Below, piece by piece: positions 1 to 7,069 of a stretch of DNA of 64,000 nt. The notes under the pieces were generated by a model, which did not search any database, was not told the DNA's origin, and saw only the letters and a program-made list of their open reading frames with translations. The position numbers and the translations under genes are program-made. This DNA comes from Polaribacter sp. (GTDB lineage: Bacteria > Bacteroidota > Bacteroidia > Flavobacteriales > Flavobacteriaceae), in NCBI RefSeq assembly GCF_024639685.1, contig NZ_JAHEHX010000018.1:1-64000 (forward strand), read 5' to 3'. How positions within the stretch are numbered: position 1 is the stretch's first letter; every line of letters begins with the position of its first letter.

Positions 1-251
1 TGTTTCTTATTGATTATGATTTTACCGAAATTATCAAAGACAACAGTTCTATTACTCTTAAATTTACTACTATAATTATATGTCCATTTTTCTTCTCCTA
101 ATTGATTTTCAACCTTTGAAGCTCTACCATACTTTGAAAGGATTAATTCCTTTACATTATCGCTTTTAACAAACAGAGGCCTATTAATAGTTGTCGAGCA
201 GCTATATGTAGAAAAAAGAATAATAAACGAAAGTAGAATTAGATTTTTCAT
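1..251 (-). CDS. Small lipoprotein with BamE/SmpA-like domain, partial at window edge
   Basis: The reading frame opens at an ATG on the minus strand and runs off the left edge of the window, so only the first 83 residues are seen. The start is a lipoprotein signal (MKNLILLSFIILFSTYSC), with Cys18 as the predicted lipidated residue. The rest (a helix KSDNVKELILSKYG, then a conserved Trp and a strand VVFDNFGKI) resembles the small BamE/SmpA-OmlA fold found in many Bacteroidetes lipoproteins. That fold call is by eye only. The gene lies downstream of, and in the same direction as, a second lipoprotein gene, but a coding tail and its own promoter-like box (rc TATATTTA near 281-288) separate them, so it is probably transcribed alone. 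Confidence 0.6.
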   Translation of the reverse strand, partial: MKNLILLSFIILFSTYSCSTTINRPLFVKSDNVKELILSKYGRASKVENQLGEEKWTYNYSSKFKSNRTVVFDNFGKIIINKK

Positions 252-302
252 AATTAACTTGTTTTTAATCTACAATATAATAAATATAAACTTAATCTAT
301 CT

Positions 303-374
303 TGTGGTTTAGAAATAGCTGAATTAAAAGAAGAGGATATGCCTATGATTTATTATTCTGAAACAGGAGTATGA
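303..374 (+). pseudogene. Gene-tail remnant R1, copy 1
   Basis: A short plus-strand frame encodes GLEIAELKEEDMPMI and then runs to a TGA stop. No gene body precedes it; upstream is the promoter of the minus-strand lipoprotein. Three further copies of the same tail lie at 869-925, 35415-35468 and 37766-37816. Differences between copies fall mostly at third codon positions, so the tail was once under protein-level selection. The parent gene is not recognised. Confidence 0.55.
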
Positions 375-829
375 GGAATCATTGCTGAAATTTTAAACTC
401 GCCATTCTTTTTTCTTAAGATGTAAGTAGCTGTTCTGTTTTTGGTACCCATTACCGAACTATCCTTTAAAAATCTTGTAAAATTCATTTCGATTACAACT
501 ATATTATCATCTTTTTTGTAATGCTCCCAACTATTAGTAATTGAATAACCATAATTATTTTTTTCTAAAGTGTTAAATGAATTTGTTAAAAATGACACTA
601 ATTCTTTTTTTGTTTTATATACTATGGTGGAATCACTGAGATATAGGGAAAATGGTAATTCGTATATTTCCTCTGAGATAGTTGTGAAATCTGTACCACT
701 CCAAGCGCTTACATATTTGCTGTACATTGTTGTAATTTCAGGTGGAATATTAAATGTTTTTGTTGTTGGTGAGTTTTTACAGTTATAAAACACTACACTA
801 ATTAATATATAGTAAATTAAATTTTTCAT
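353..829 (-). CDS. Lipoprotein with NTF2/SnoaL-like domain
   Basis: This 158-residue protein starts with a lipoprotein signal (MKNLIYYILISVVFYNC; Cys17 is the likely lipidated residue). The mature part begins with a helix (EITTMYSKYVSAWSGTD) and continues with alternating strands, including ITNSWEHYKKDDNIVVIEM and TATYILRKKNGEFKISAMI. This order, with 'isawsg.D' early and 'W.i..m.ht' late, is typical of DUF4440/SnoaL/NTF2-like proteins, which bind small ligands or are enzymatic. No catalytic residue can be named here. The likely location is the periplasmic face of a membrane. The 3' end overlaps R1 copy 1 antisense, and the promoter region abuts R1 copy 2. Confidence 0.6.
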   Translation of the reverse strand: MKNLIYYILISVVFYNCKNSPTTKTFNIPPEITTMYSKYVSAWSGTDFTTISEEIYELPFSLYLSDSTIVYKTKKELVSFLTNSFNTLEKNNYGYSITNSWEHYKKDDNIVVIEMNFTRFLKDSSVMGTKNRTATYILRKKNGEFKISAMIPHTPVSE

Positions 830-848
830 AATTAAATTGGTTTTACTT

Positions 849-856
849 TAAATATA
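849..856 (-). promoter_or_regulatory. Probable -7 box of the NTF2-like lipoprotein gene
   Basis: Read on the minus strand this is TATATTTA, one mismatch from the Bacteroidetes consensus TAnnTTTG, and it lies about 20 bases before the start codon. The same arrangement recurs before the lipoprotein starts at 251 (box near 281-288) and 35362 (box near 35386-35393, TATATTCG), and before the barrel gene at 37705 (near 37729-37736). No convincing -33 TTG is seen. Confidence 0.35.
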
Positions 857-868
857 AGTTTAATATAC

Positions 869-925
869 TTAAGAGGTTTAGAAATAGCTGAATTGAAGGA
901 GGAAGATATGCCTATGGTTTATTAG
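869..925 (+). pseudogene. Gene-tail remnant R1, copy 2
   Basis: Encodes LRGLEIAELKEEDMPMVY followed by TAG, with no gene body. Homology with copy 4 (37766-37816) continues about 100 bases past the stop and into the terminator of the neighbouring type IX-secreted protein gene. Tail, spacer and terminator therefore form one duplicated block. Confidence 0.6.
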
Positions 926-1013
926 TTATATTTCATAATCTCAGCCTATCATACAACTCAACAATATTCATTCTACGTTAACCACTTACATAATAATTGT
1001 AGATTAATAAAGC

Positions 1014-1044
1014 ATAAAAAAACCCAAACATTGCTGAATGGGTT
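1014..1044 (-). terminator. Rho-independent terminator of the repeat-protein gene
   Basis: A 6-bp stem (AACCCA/TGGGTT) with a 12-base loop, followed on the minus strand by a run of T. The same hairpin recurs at 39839-39868, and a decayed version lies near 37907-37935, each downstream of a type IX-secreted protein gene. Confidence 0.65.
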
Positions 1045-1067
1045 GTTTATAGTAAGCAAACTAAAAT

Positions 1068-2795
1068 CTACTCTTTAATTATTTTTCCACTTTTTTTAAT
1101 GGTGCTACCATCTTTAATTTTATAAACATATATTGCAGGTGCAAGTGAACTTACATCAATATTGTCACCTGTTTGTATTTTTTTTGAGAATACTTTTTTA
1201 CCTGTGATATCAAATATTTCTATAAAAGGGTTAAGTATACTGTCTGATAAATTAACTTTTAAAAACTTAGACGTTGGGTTAGGAAATACAACATTAGTAT
1301 CTTTATTAATGCTTTCAGAAGACAATGTAGACGACTTAGTATAATACCAATACGAATGGTATTTTTCATCTGTAAGTGTATTCCATTGATTAAAATTAGT
1401 ATCATAAATAGATAATAAGCCTTCTCTTATGCGCTTTGTGTCAGTATCTAAAATAATAGAATACTCTTTCTTTATAGATGGCTTATATACCCCTAAGCCT
1501 GCATACCAATTAGAGTATACTACTTCTTGTAAATTATATTCTTCATCATAAGAACTTTCTTTCTTATAATCAAGAATTAATGAATCAGTTTGTTCATCAT
1601 AAGAATTTCTTATTAAGAGGGTTTGATTGCCGTTTTCATTATAAGTATACTCAGATGTCCAAGTATAAATTTTAGGGTCATAAAAAATAGGATTAACATT
1701 CTGAACTCTCAAAGCGAGTCTACCATCTTGATAATAACTACCAACCTCATACATAAAAACAGTTTGACCATTTTCAATATCATACATTGAAGTAGCTCTT
1801 CCTTCATAGCCGTCTATATATCTATAGCCTATTTTACTTTGTAATATTTTCTCATTGTCACAAATATTTATAGCATATCCTTCTTCACTAATTACTCTCA
1901 TTTGGTCATCAAAGCCATATTCATAATTAATTGTTGGAACAAAAACACCAAAACCACTATTATAATCAAATTCTGTTTTACCTATTTGAGTATTGTTCTC
2001 ATCATAGGCATATTCATATTTAGCAATAGGAATAAAAGCAGCTGAATCAGCATCCCAATTATAACTTATAGAAAGAGTTTGTCTACCGTTTTCATCATAG
2101 GCATATTCATTTTTAAAATTAGGGATAAAAGCAGCTGAATCAGCATCCCAATTATAACTTATATAAAGAGTTTGTCTACCGTTTTCATTATAGGTATATT
2201 CATTTTTATAACTAGGGATAAAAGCAGCTGAATCAGCATCCCAATTATAACTTATAGAAAGAGTTTGTCTACCGTTTTCATTATAGGTATATTCATTTTT
2301 ATAACTAGGGATAAAAGCAGCTGAATCAGCATCCCAATTATAACTTATATAAAGAGTTTGTCTACCGTTTTCATTATAGGTATATTCATTTTTATAACTA
2401 GGGATAAAAGCAGCTGAATCAGCATCCCAATTATAATATAATAAAAGAGTCGTATTGCCGTTTTCATCATAACTTCTTTTAGTTTTTCCTGAAATACCTT
2501 CATTATTAAAATCAACAGTTGACAAACTGTCTAACCTTATAGTATTTTCGCTATTTGCTTTTGAGTATAGAGTAGTATTTTTACTTTGCTTAGGATTAAA
2601 AAAATCAGCATCTCGCATACTATCTTCAAATTCACTTATCGGAATAAGTTTTTCAATAGAATCTTTTTGATGTAAAAAATCAGATGATTTATTTAAATGA
2701 TTTTCACTTTTTTGGTTAAAAGTAGTTTGCTTCGTAATTTGACTGTAAGATGATAATGTTATTATCAATAATAAAAGAGTAGTTGTTTTTTTCAT
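1068..2795 (-). CDS. Type IX-secreted protein with near-identical 31-residue tandem repeats
   Basis: 575 residues. A Sec signal peptide (MKKTTTLLLLIITLSSYSQ) is followed by a linker. Near residues 115-270 come about four and a half copies of a 31-residue unit starting YNWDADSAAFIP and ending in NENGRQTL, then more divergent units of the same kind. The last ~80 residues (from about NVVFPNPTSKFLKVN) are a typical type A sorting domain of the type IX secretion system, which takes proteins across the outer membrane for anchoring or release. The repeats recall YD/RHS-like 'N.nGn.t' units. Probably an exposed surface protein. It has its own promoter and terminator, so it is monocistronic. Ligand unknown. 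Confidence 0.8.
   Translation of the reverse strand: MKKTTTLLLLIITLSSYSQITKQTTFNQKSENHLNKSSDFLHQKDSIEKLIPISEFEDSMRDADFFNPKQSKNTTLYSKANSENTIRLDSLSTVDFNNEGISGKTKRSYDENGNTTLLLYYNWDADSAAFIPSYKNEYTYNENGRQTLYISYNWDADSAAFIPSYKNEYTYNENGRQTLSISYNWDADSAAFIPSYKNEYTYNENGRQTLYISYNWDADSAAFIPNFKNEYAYDENGRQTLSISYNWDADSAAFIPIAKYEYAYDENNTQIGKTEFDYNSGFGVFVPTINYEYGFDDQMRVISEEGYAINICDNEKILQSKIGYRYIDGYEGRATSMYDIENGQTVFMYEVGSYYQDGRLALRVQNVNPIFYDPKIYTWTSEYTYNENGNQTLLIRNSYDEQTDSLILDYKKESSYDEEYNLQEVVYSNWYAGLGVYKPSIKKEYSIILDTDTKRIREGLLSIYDTNFNQWNTLTDEKYHSYWYYTKSSTLSSESINKDTNVVFPNPTSKFLKVNLSDSILNPFIEIFDITGKKVFSKKIQTGDNIDVSSLAPAIYVYKIKDGSTIKKSGKIIKE
2029..2440 (-). repeat. 93-bp in-frame tandem repeat array
   Basis: Units start at about 2029, 2122, 2215, 2308 and 2401, exactly 93 bases apart, and are nearly identical in DNA. 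Because 93 is a multiple of three, unit gain or loss keeps the frame. The near identity points to recent expansion or ongoing homogenisation. Confidence 0.9.
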
Positions 2796-2812
2796 AATAA
2801 TCTAATTTCAAT

Positions 2813-2820
2813 CAAATATA
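2813..2820 (-). promoter_or_regulatory. -7 box of the type IX repeat-protein gene
   Basis: On the minus strand this reads TATATTTG, a perfect match to the Bacteroidetes TAnnTTTG consensus, 17 bases before the start codon. The upstream element falls within gene-tail remnant R2. The identical box lies at 41668-41675 before another type IX gene. Confidence 0.55.
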
Positions 2821-2832
2821 ATAAAAAAACTA

Positions 2833-2890
2833 TTAGCCTTTGAAAACACTAACATAGGTATCAGTAACTTCTTCTTTACCATTTAAAGTA
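2833..2890 (-). pseudogene. Gene-tail remnant R2, copy a
   Basis: Minus-strand codons for [17 protein letters not shown] followed by TAA, without a gene body upstream. Related tails lie at 39735-39800 and 41688-41740, each just before a type IX-secreted protein gene. Differences against copy b are mainly synonymous (ACT/ACA, ACC/ACT, TTC/TTT, GGC/GGA). The tail overlaps the promoter region of the downstream gene, which may explain why it was kept. Confidence 0.55.
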
Positions 2891-2999
2891 TATATAATTA
2901 ATAGGGATTAACCATTTTACTAATTTATAAACCCTTACTGTTGTTAGGTTTAGAAGAGGTGTTTTTTCCTTAAAAATCAATTACCCATTTTACTAATAT

Positions 3000-3719
3000 T
3001 TAAGCCACCTTCATTTTGTTTGCATTATACTCCTTTTGCTTTCTTTGTTTTACTGTCCCAGAGTTGTCTTTAATACTTCTATAAATTTCATTTAGTTCTG
3101 GATAGTTGTTTAAATAGTTCTTTATAGTTGACAAAGACAAATTAGAAGCATTCTTCAAAATAGTTTTATTTATCTTTTTTTGATTTAAATCATAGTCGAT
3201 TAATATTGTTCTTATCAACTCATAATTTACTTCTGAAATCCCTTTATTGATAACACCGTTAAGATGAGTTCTATAAATCTCTTTTCTATTTTCAAAATCT
3301 CCTTTCTCCCAAATAAAGTATGGGTTTTTTAAATATCTTATTGAAGCATTAGGCTCAACATCTGTTACACCTTTTAATTCTACTGCGTTGTCTATCATAT
3401 ACTCGTAACCTTGATTAGAAATCATACCTCCTTTGGATATATTACGCATCCGTTTTGCAGCATCAGTTAACATATCTTTTACTGTATCTTTTGAAAACTG
3501 TTTATGAGCAGCAGCTATCTGGTTTAAGAGCCATTCAGTCTTATTAATTACTGTATGACTTTCCCAAGTAGATTTATTAGAAATAAACCATTTAAAGATA
3601 GGTATGTCTCTTCCTAAATCTATCATTATAAACTCATATCTATTTTCCAATAATAACTGTTTGTGCTTTCTTATTAAACTTGATTCTGTTTCTACAAAAA
3701 AACTATCTTCTATATTCAT
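3000..3719 (-). CDS. Unrecognised 239-residue protein with C-terminal HTH-like segment
   Basis: Not recognised. The protein is soluble, with no signal peptide or membrane segment, and mixed alpha/beta in its first 110 residues (for example RYEFIMIDLGRDIPIFKWFI). A helical, lysine-rich C-terminus contains a plausible helix-turn-helix near residues 180-215 (KINKTILKNASNLSLSTIKNYL). A 21-bp perfect palindrome lies 18 bases before its start codon, and a zinc-ribbon/HTH gene diverges from the same spacer. This suggests a DNA-binding or replication-type protein that controls its own expression. The setting among gene fragments fits a mobile-element origin. Function cannot be assigned. Confidence 0.55.
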   Translation of the reverse strand: MNIEDSFFVETESSLIRKHKQLLLENRYEFIMIDLGRDIPIFKWFISNKSTWESHTVINKTEWLLNQIAAAHKQFSKDTVKDMLTDAAKRMRNISKGGMISNQGYEYMIDNAVELKGVTDVEPNASIRYLKNPYFIWEKGDFENRKEIYRTHLNGVINKGISEVNYELIRTILIDYDLNQKKINKTILKNASNLSLSTIKNYLNNYPELNEIYRSIKDNSGTVKQRKQKEYNANKMKVA

Positions 3720-3737
3720 AATTATGATGAATTAAAT

Positions 3738-3758
3738 AGTCAATCACTATGATTGACT
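3738..3758. promoter_or_regulatory. 21-bp perfect palindrome, candidate operator
   Basis: Arms AGTCAATCA and TGATTGACT around a 3-base centre, placed between two divergent genes and 18 bases before the minus-strand start codon. Size, symmetry and position fit a dimeric repressor site; no match to a known operator is claimed. Confidence 0.5.
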
Positions 3759-3887
3759 TCTATAGAGATAATCTCAAAACAGAAAATTGTTTTTATATCA
3801 ATGAAATACTGAACTTAGTTAAAGTCAATATTCGTAAGGGTTATACTTAAAAATATAAACATTACATTTATATACTTATTTACACCT

Positions 3888-4340
3888 ATGCATAACTCAA
3901 AAGAATTAAAAAAGTCATTTAGTAGTATTCAAAAATGCTACCTTCCTTTATTAAATTATGAAGTAAAAACTTGCGTTAAGTGTGGTAATGAGGAGTTTTA
4001 TGCTACTATTAAAAACTTTGAAAAATCTTGTAAGAAATGTAAAACCAGATATAAGACTACATATAAAACATTGTTTCATAATGTACGGTTTGGTTTATTA
4101 AAAGCCTTTCATATTTACATTGACGTTGCTTACGAAAAACCTAAACCAAAGGCATCTGAATTAGCAAGAAGATATGACTTAACATATAAGACTGCTTATA
4201 ACTTTAAACAAAAGGTAACAATGGATAATTTATCTATTAATTTAGATGTTTACTTAAGAACAAATAAGCTATATGATGAAGAAAAATTGTTGAAATACTT
4301 TGAAAAAATCAAAAAGAGTTATCATTTTTTAAGTATCTAA
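3888..4340 (+). CDS. Zinc-ribbon plus HTH protein resembling the N-terminus of ISXO2/IS1595 transposases
   Basis: 150 residues. Two CxxC pairs (CVKCGNEEFYA near residue 28 and CKKCKTRYKT near 48) form a zinc ribbon. They are followed by 'LFHNVRFGLLKAFHIYIDV' and a helix-turn-helix (ASELARRYDLTYKTAYNFKQKV). This order closely follows the zinc-ribbon and HTH front end of ISXO2-like transposases. The DDE catalytic domain that should follow is absent: the protein ends about 40 residues after the HTH. It may be a truncated transposase or a domesticated DNA-binding protein. The intact frame, the divergent partner gene and the shared palindrome favour a functioning DNA binder, but this is inference. 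Confidence 0.6.
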   Translation: MHNSKELKKSFSSIQKCYLPLLNYEVKTCVKCGNEEFYATIKNFEKSCKKCKTRYKTTYKTLFHNVRFGLLKAFHIYIDVAYEKPKPKASELARRYDLTYKTAYNFKQKVTMDNLSINLDVYLRTNKLYDEEKLLKYFEKIKKSYHFLSI

Positions 4341-4468
4341 ACAATACATCTTCTTTTAATTCTAGTTATTCTAATCTTTATTAAAAAAAAATTCTAAAGT
4401 AATTCTAAACAAAAAATTGTATTTTTAGAGAAATGTAAGTTAGACAAAACACAAAAAATCAATAGATT

Positions 4469-5356
4469 ATGGATTTATTAAATAAAATTTATAAAATTTT
4501 CCTATCTGACTTCGCAAAAAATCGATTCGAAAAAACAACACTTTACCTTGCTTTATTTAGTTTTTTTATCCACTTAATTTTAATTTATTTATCAAAATTT
4601 AATTTAATAAATTTATTATCAAATTCTGAATTATTTAAAAATCCGATATCTGCAATTTATACTCCATTCTCTTTTATACTTATTTATGAAGTTTACTTAT
4701 TAATCTTCCACTTACCAAGGTCCTTTACTACATACATAACTAAGCAGTATGAAATTATAACACTTATAATTATTCGAAAATTATTTAAAGATTTATCTGT
4801 TCTTGAACTATCATCAGATTGGTTTCAAATAAAAGGAGATCTACAATTTACTTATGATATCCTAGCATCAGTTATTCTTTTTTACTTGATTTATCATTTT
4901 CAAAAACAAGGAATGCAAAAATCAACTCATTCAAAAAATGATAAAATAAAAATTGAAAGATTCATTTTTAGAAAGAAAGTAATCGCACTTACTTTAGTTC
5001 CCATTTTTGTTTTAATGGCTTTGTTTACATTTTTTAATTGGGTTTCTGATATCTATTCATCTTCTAATAGCATTAATAGTTTTGAAACAATCAATAATTT
5101 ATTTTTTGATGACTTTTTTACCGCACTAATATTAGTAGATGTAGTTCTTTTACTAATCTCATTCTTTTACACTGATAATTTTGAGAAAATAATTAGAAAT
5201 TCTGGTTTTATTGTTTCAACAATATTAATAAGAATGTCTTTTGGAGTAAACGGATTAATTAGCACAATTTTAATTTTGGTATCTGTCTTTTTTGGATTAG
5301 CTATATTATTAATACATAATAATTACAAAAAAAATATAACTAAGGAAATTGTATAA
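4469..5356 (+). CDS. Polytopic membrane protein of unknown function
   Basis: 295 residues with about six to seven hydrophobic helices (near residues 25-45, 60-80, 87-105, 128-143, 170-190, 212-230 and 245-282) and short charged loops. There is no signal peptide and no recognisable transporter motif. A short 'IIIRKLFKDL' stretch recalls a voltage-sensor helix only weakly. Inner-membrane location is certain; role unknown. The gene stands alone. It is followed directly by a short remnant resembling the tail of an ion-channel gene and then by the GyrI-like gene. Confidence 0.6.
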   Translation: MDLLNKIYKIFLSDFAKNRFEKTTLYLALFSFFIHLILIYLSKFNLINLLSNSELFKNPISAIYTPFSFILIYEVYLLIFHLPRSFTTYITKQYEIITLIIIRKLFKDLSVLELSSDWFQIKGDLQFTYDILASVILFYLIYHFQKQGMQKSTHSKNDKIKIERFIFRKKVIALTLVPIFVLMALFTFFNWVSDIYSSSNSINSFETINNLFFDDFFTALILVDVVLLLISFFYTDNFEKIIRNSGFIVSTILIRMSFGVNGLISTILILVSVFFGLAILLIHNNYKKNITKEIV

Positions 5357-5416
5357 CTAATAAGTGCTTCGCTTGTAAAGATTTTAAATGAAGATAAAAT
5401 TAAACGAAATCATTAA
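5357..5416 (+). pseudogene. Gene-tail remnant R4, left copy (ion-channel-like tail)
   Basis: A body-less frame LISASLVKILNEDKIKRNH ends in TAA two bases before the preferred start of the GyrI-like gene. It aligns codon by codon with the longer channel tail at 43476-43604 (IIIASFVEVLNEDKSKN). The match is only about 15 codons, so it could be chance, but both copies are followed by cargo genes and then by the same ~635 bp repeat. Confidence 0.4.
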
Positions 5417-5417
5417 A

Positions 5418-5900
5418 ATGCAACCAAGAATAGAAATACTTCCAGAAAAGAAATTAGTCGGTAAATCAATAAAAATGTCTTTGGCAAACAATAAAACTAA
5501 TGAACTCTGGAGCAGTTTTATGCCTAAAAAAAGAGAAATAAAAAATACAATTGGTTCAGATTTATATTCAATACAAATTTATGACAAATTGCTAAATTTC
5601 AAAGATTTTAATCCTCAAACTGAATTTTTAAAGTGTGCAATGATTGAGACTTCTGACTTTGATAATATCCCAGAGAATATGGAAACACGTATTTTGAAAG
5701 GCGGACTTTACGCAGTTTTTATTCATAAAGGGCAGTTAACAAATTTTCATAAAACAACACAATACATTTTTGAGCAATGGTTACCAAGTTCTAATTTCAA
5801 ATTAGACAAAAGAGAACATTTTGAACTTTTAGGAAAAAAATATAATCCAACTGATGAAAACTCTGAAGAAGAAGTTTGGATACCAATAAAACAGCACTGA
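5418..5900 (+). CDS. GyrI-like small-molecule-binding domain protein
   Basis: 160 residues from the preferred start MQPRIEILPEKKLVGK, which is where members of this family begin. An in-frame ATG at 5388 would add ten residues, but these are read out of frame through a gene-tail remnant. The pattern 'rIe.l.ekkLvG...kMslannkt.eLW..FMpr..eI', then 'GgLYAVFIHKG' and 'FEQWLPSSNF.LD.REHFE.L', is characteristic of the stand-alone GyrI-like (AraC-type effector-binding) domain. These bind amphipathic or toxic small molecules; some hydrolyse them. Cytoplasmic. It is part of the cargo between the R4 tail and the left direct repeat. Confidence 0.8.
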   Translation: MQPRIEILPEKKLVGKSIKMSLANNKTNELWSSFMPKKREIKNTIGSDLYSIQIYDKLLNFKDFNPQTEFLKCAMIETSDFDNIPENMETRILKGGLYAVFIHKGQLTNFHKTTQYIFEQWLPSSNFKLDKREHFELLGKKYNPTDENSEEEVWIPIKQH

Positions 5901-5997
5901 AAGACAAGCACATAACAAAACGTTTAATCTCTTAATCTAGTTCGGCTATTTATAAAGCTTTTAATTAGTTTAAACTAACATTCGTTATCTTTGTTTT

Positions 5998-6159
5998 ATG
6001 AAAGAAAAAAACTTATCAATAGGTGCTGGATTAGGATTACTTGCTGGCATTATAATTGGAAGTATTACAGAAAATATTGGGTTATGGATAGCACTAGGAC
6101 TATCTATTAGAGCTGATATAGGAGGTGTTTTTGACCAAGAAAAACCAAATAATAATTAG
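5998..6159 (+). CDS. Small glycine-rich membrane protein
   Basis: A 53-residue frame from ATG to TAG: a short charged start (MKEKNLSIG), then two hydrophobic glycine-zipper-like helices (GAGLGLLAGIIIGSI and LWIALGLSI) and a polar tail. Small two-helix proteins of this sort are common next to accessory genes in Bacteroidetes, and no function is known to me. Its stop codon is the first base triplet of the ~635 bp direct repeat. Confidence 0.55.
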   Translation: MKEKNLSIGAGLGLLAGIIIGSITENIGLWIALGLSIRADIGGVFDQEKPNNN

Positions 6160-6288
6160 TTATCAAAGCAATCGTTAGAAAAATTATTTACACATTACAT
6201 TTCTTATCTATGGAAGGTTTATATCTAGACATAAAGATAAGCTACAATAAATTTATTAGAGTTCGTTTTTGGTAAACTATTTTATACT

Positions 6289-6501
6289 ATGAATCATTTA
6301 GAGTTTTTTATTAATAGAGTAAATGTGAATGATGTACCTAATCTAAACAAAGAGCAATTTAAGTTTATACTCAAAGCAATAAATCTCGAAGGACAAATTC
6401 AAGCATTAGATACTGTAGATAATAAAATAATGGTGTCAGAACAAAGACAAAAACTACTGAAAGAATTTAATAGGTTAACAAAAAGGAGAAAACAGAGTTA
6501 A
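6289..6501 (+). CDS. Small conserved ORF in left direct repeat (frameshifted at 3' end)
   Basis: 70 residues starting MNHLEFFINRVNVNDVP, rich in charged residues, with a basic end (KEFNRLTKRRK). Not recognised. Compared with the copy at 45781-46017, most differences in the coding part are synonymous (GCA/GCT twice, CTG/CTA, AGG/AGA), showing selection on the protein. One C is missing near the end (aaaacagag versus aaaaccaga), so this copy loses the last eleven residues (ELIYKDLHF and neighbours) of the 78-residue right copy. Its fixed position in the repeat next to a tRNA gene would fit a small element-borne DNA-binding protein; this is inference. Confidence 0.55.
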   Translation: MNHLEFFINRVNVNDVPNLNKEQFKFILKAINLEGQIQALDTVDNKIMVSEQRQKLLKEFNRLTKRRKQS

Positions 6502-6754
6502 TTTATAAAGATTTACATTTCTAAGGTATTTAGTTTAATGAGATGAAGCACATCAATGAATTTGTAGAAATAGAATACTAAGTATTCTTTTTACTTGTTT
6601 TACGTCTAAAAGTCGAATGTCTGCCAAATGTCTGCCAAATTTTTATAAAAAAAAGATAATAAGTAAAAATATTACCTTAGTTTTACTATGTCTGTAAGTG
6701 ACTTTAAAAGGTATGGAAATTGTTGTTAACCTTATAAAAATTAAGTTTTACCCA

Positions 6755-6784
6755 ACAAAAAAGCTTCACATTTCTGTGAAGCTT
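6755..6784 (-). terminator. Hairpin terminator, left repeat copy
   Basis: Perfect 10-bp stem (AAGCTTCACA/TGTGAAGCTT) with a 4-base loop and a T run on the minus strand. In the right repeat the identical hairpin ends the tRNA-Arg transcript. Here there is no tRNA upstream of it, so it is a displaced copy. Confidence 0.7.
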
Positions 6785-6960
6785 TAAGTGAACTCAACAA
6801 TCAGAAGTTCTAACTTTTTTGAGGATATAGAAAATATATTAATGCAAAATAATAACTTAAAAAAAACCTCCAACCAAATAAAGGTTGAAGGTTCTACTGT
6901 GAGCTCAAAAATCAAAAGTTCAAACTATTTTAAGGATATAAAAAATATATTAATGCTATA
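6785..6960. repeat. Two tandem ~65-bp spacer units, each next to a terminator hairpin
   Basis: 6789-6845 and 6898-6957 are related (shared blocks: agttc.aac, aggata.a.aaaatatattaatgc). Each is preceded by a hairpin whose T run faces the minus strand (6755-6784; 6859-6893). The minus-strand order is spacer then terminator, the same order as tRNA-Arg then terminator at 46248-46355. The spacers may be decayed tRNA 3' ends, but the similarity is weak. Nothing else is seen between 6502 and 7069. Confidence 0.35.
6859..6893 (-). terminator. Second hairpin terminator left of mscL
   Basis: An 11-bp stem with one mismatch (AACCTCCAACC/GGTTGAAGGTT), an internal loop of seven bases, and a run of eight T on the minus strand. 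Confidence 0.5.
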
Positions 6961-7069
6961 TATATAACAATAGCTATGAATTGATAATAAATACAAAGTA
7001 TATCATAGTAGAAAAAACTAAGTTAAACAAAATATATAATGTATTACTAGTTTTTTGTATTTTTAGAAT

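Larger units (their letters stand above)
6157..6791. repeat. Left copy of ~635 bp direct repeat
   Basis: This segment matches 45649-46284 in the same orientation at an offset of 39,492 bases, at a level I judge around 90-95% over most of its length. It begins at the TAG stop of the preceding gene in both copies and ends three bases into the tRNA-Arg gene in the right copy. It contains a 130-bp conserved leader, a small ORF, two 11-base tandem repeats (atgtctgccaa here, atgtgtgtcaa at right) and a hairpin terminator. Confidence 0.9.

Noticed and set aside
2029-2440. CRISPR array
   Set aside because: Repeats are contiguous 93-mers inside a coding frame, with no unique spacers and no cas genes in the window.
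5388-5417. Ten-residue N-terminal extension of the GyrI-like protein
   Set aside because: These codons are read through the R4 tail in another frame; the family starts at the next ATG.
5900-6000. Integron attC-like site (ataacaaaacg ... cgttatc)
   Set aside because: Core boxes do not match the GTTRRRY pattern with proper complementarity, and no integron integrase is present.
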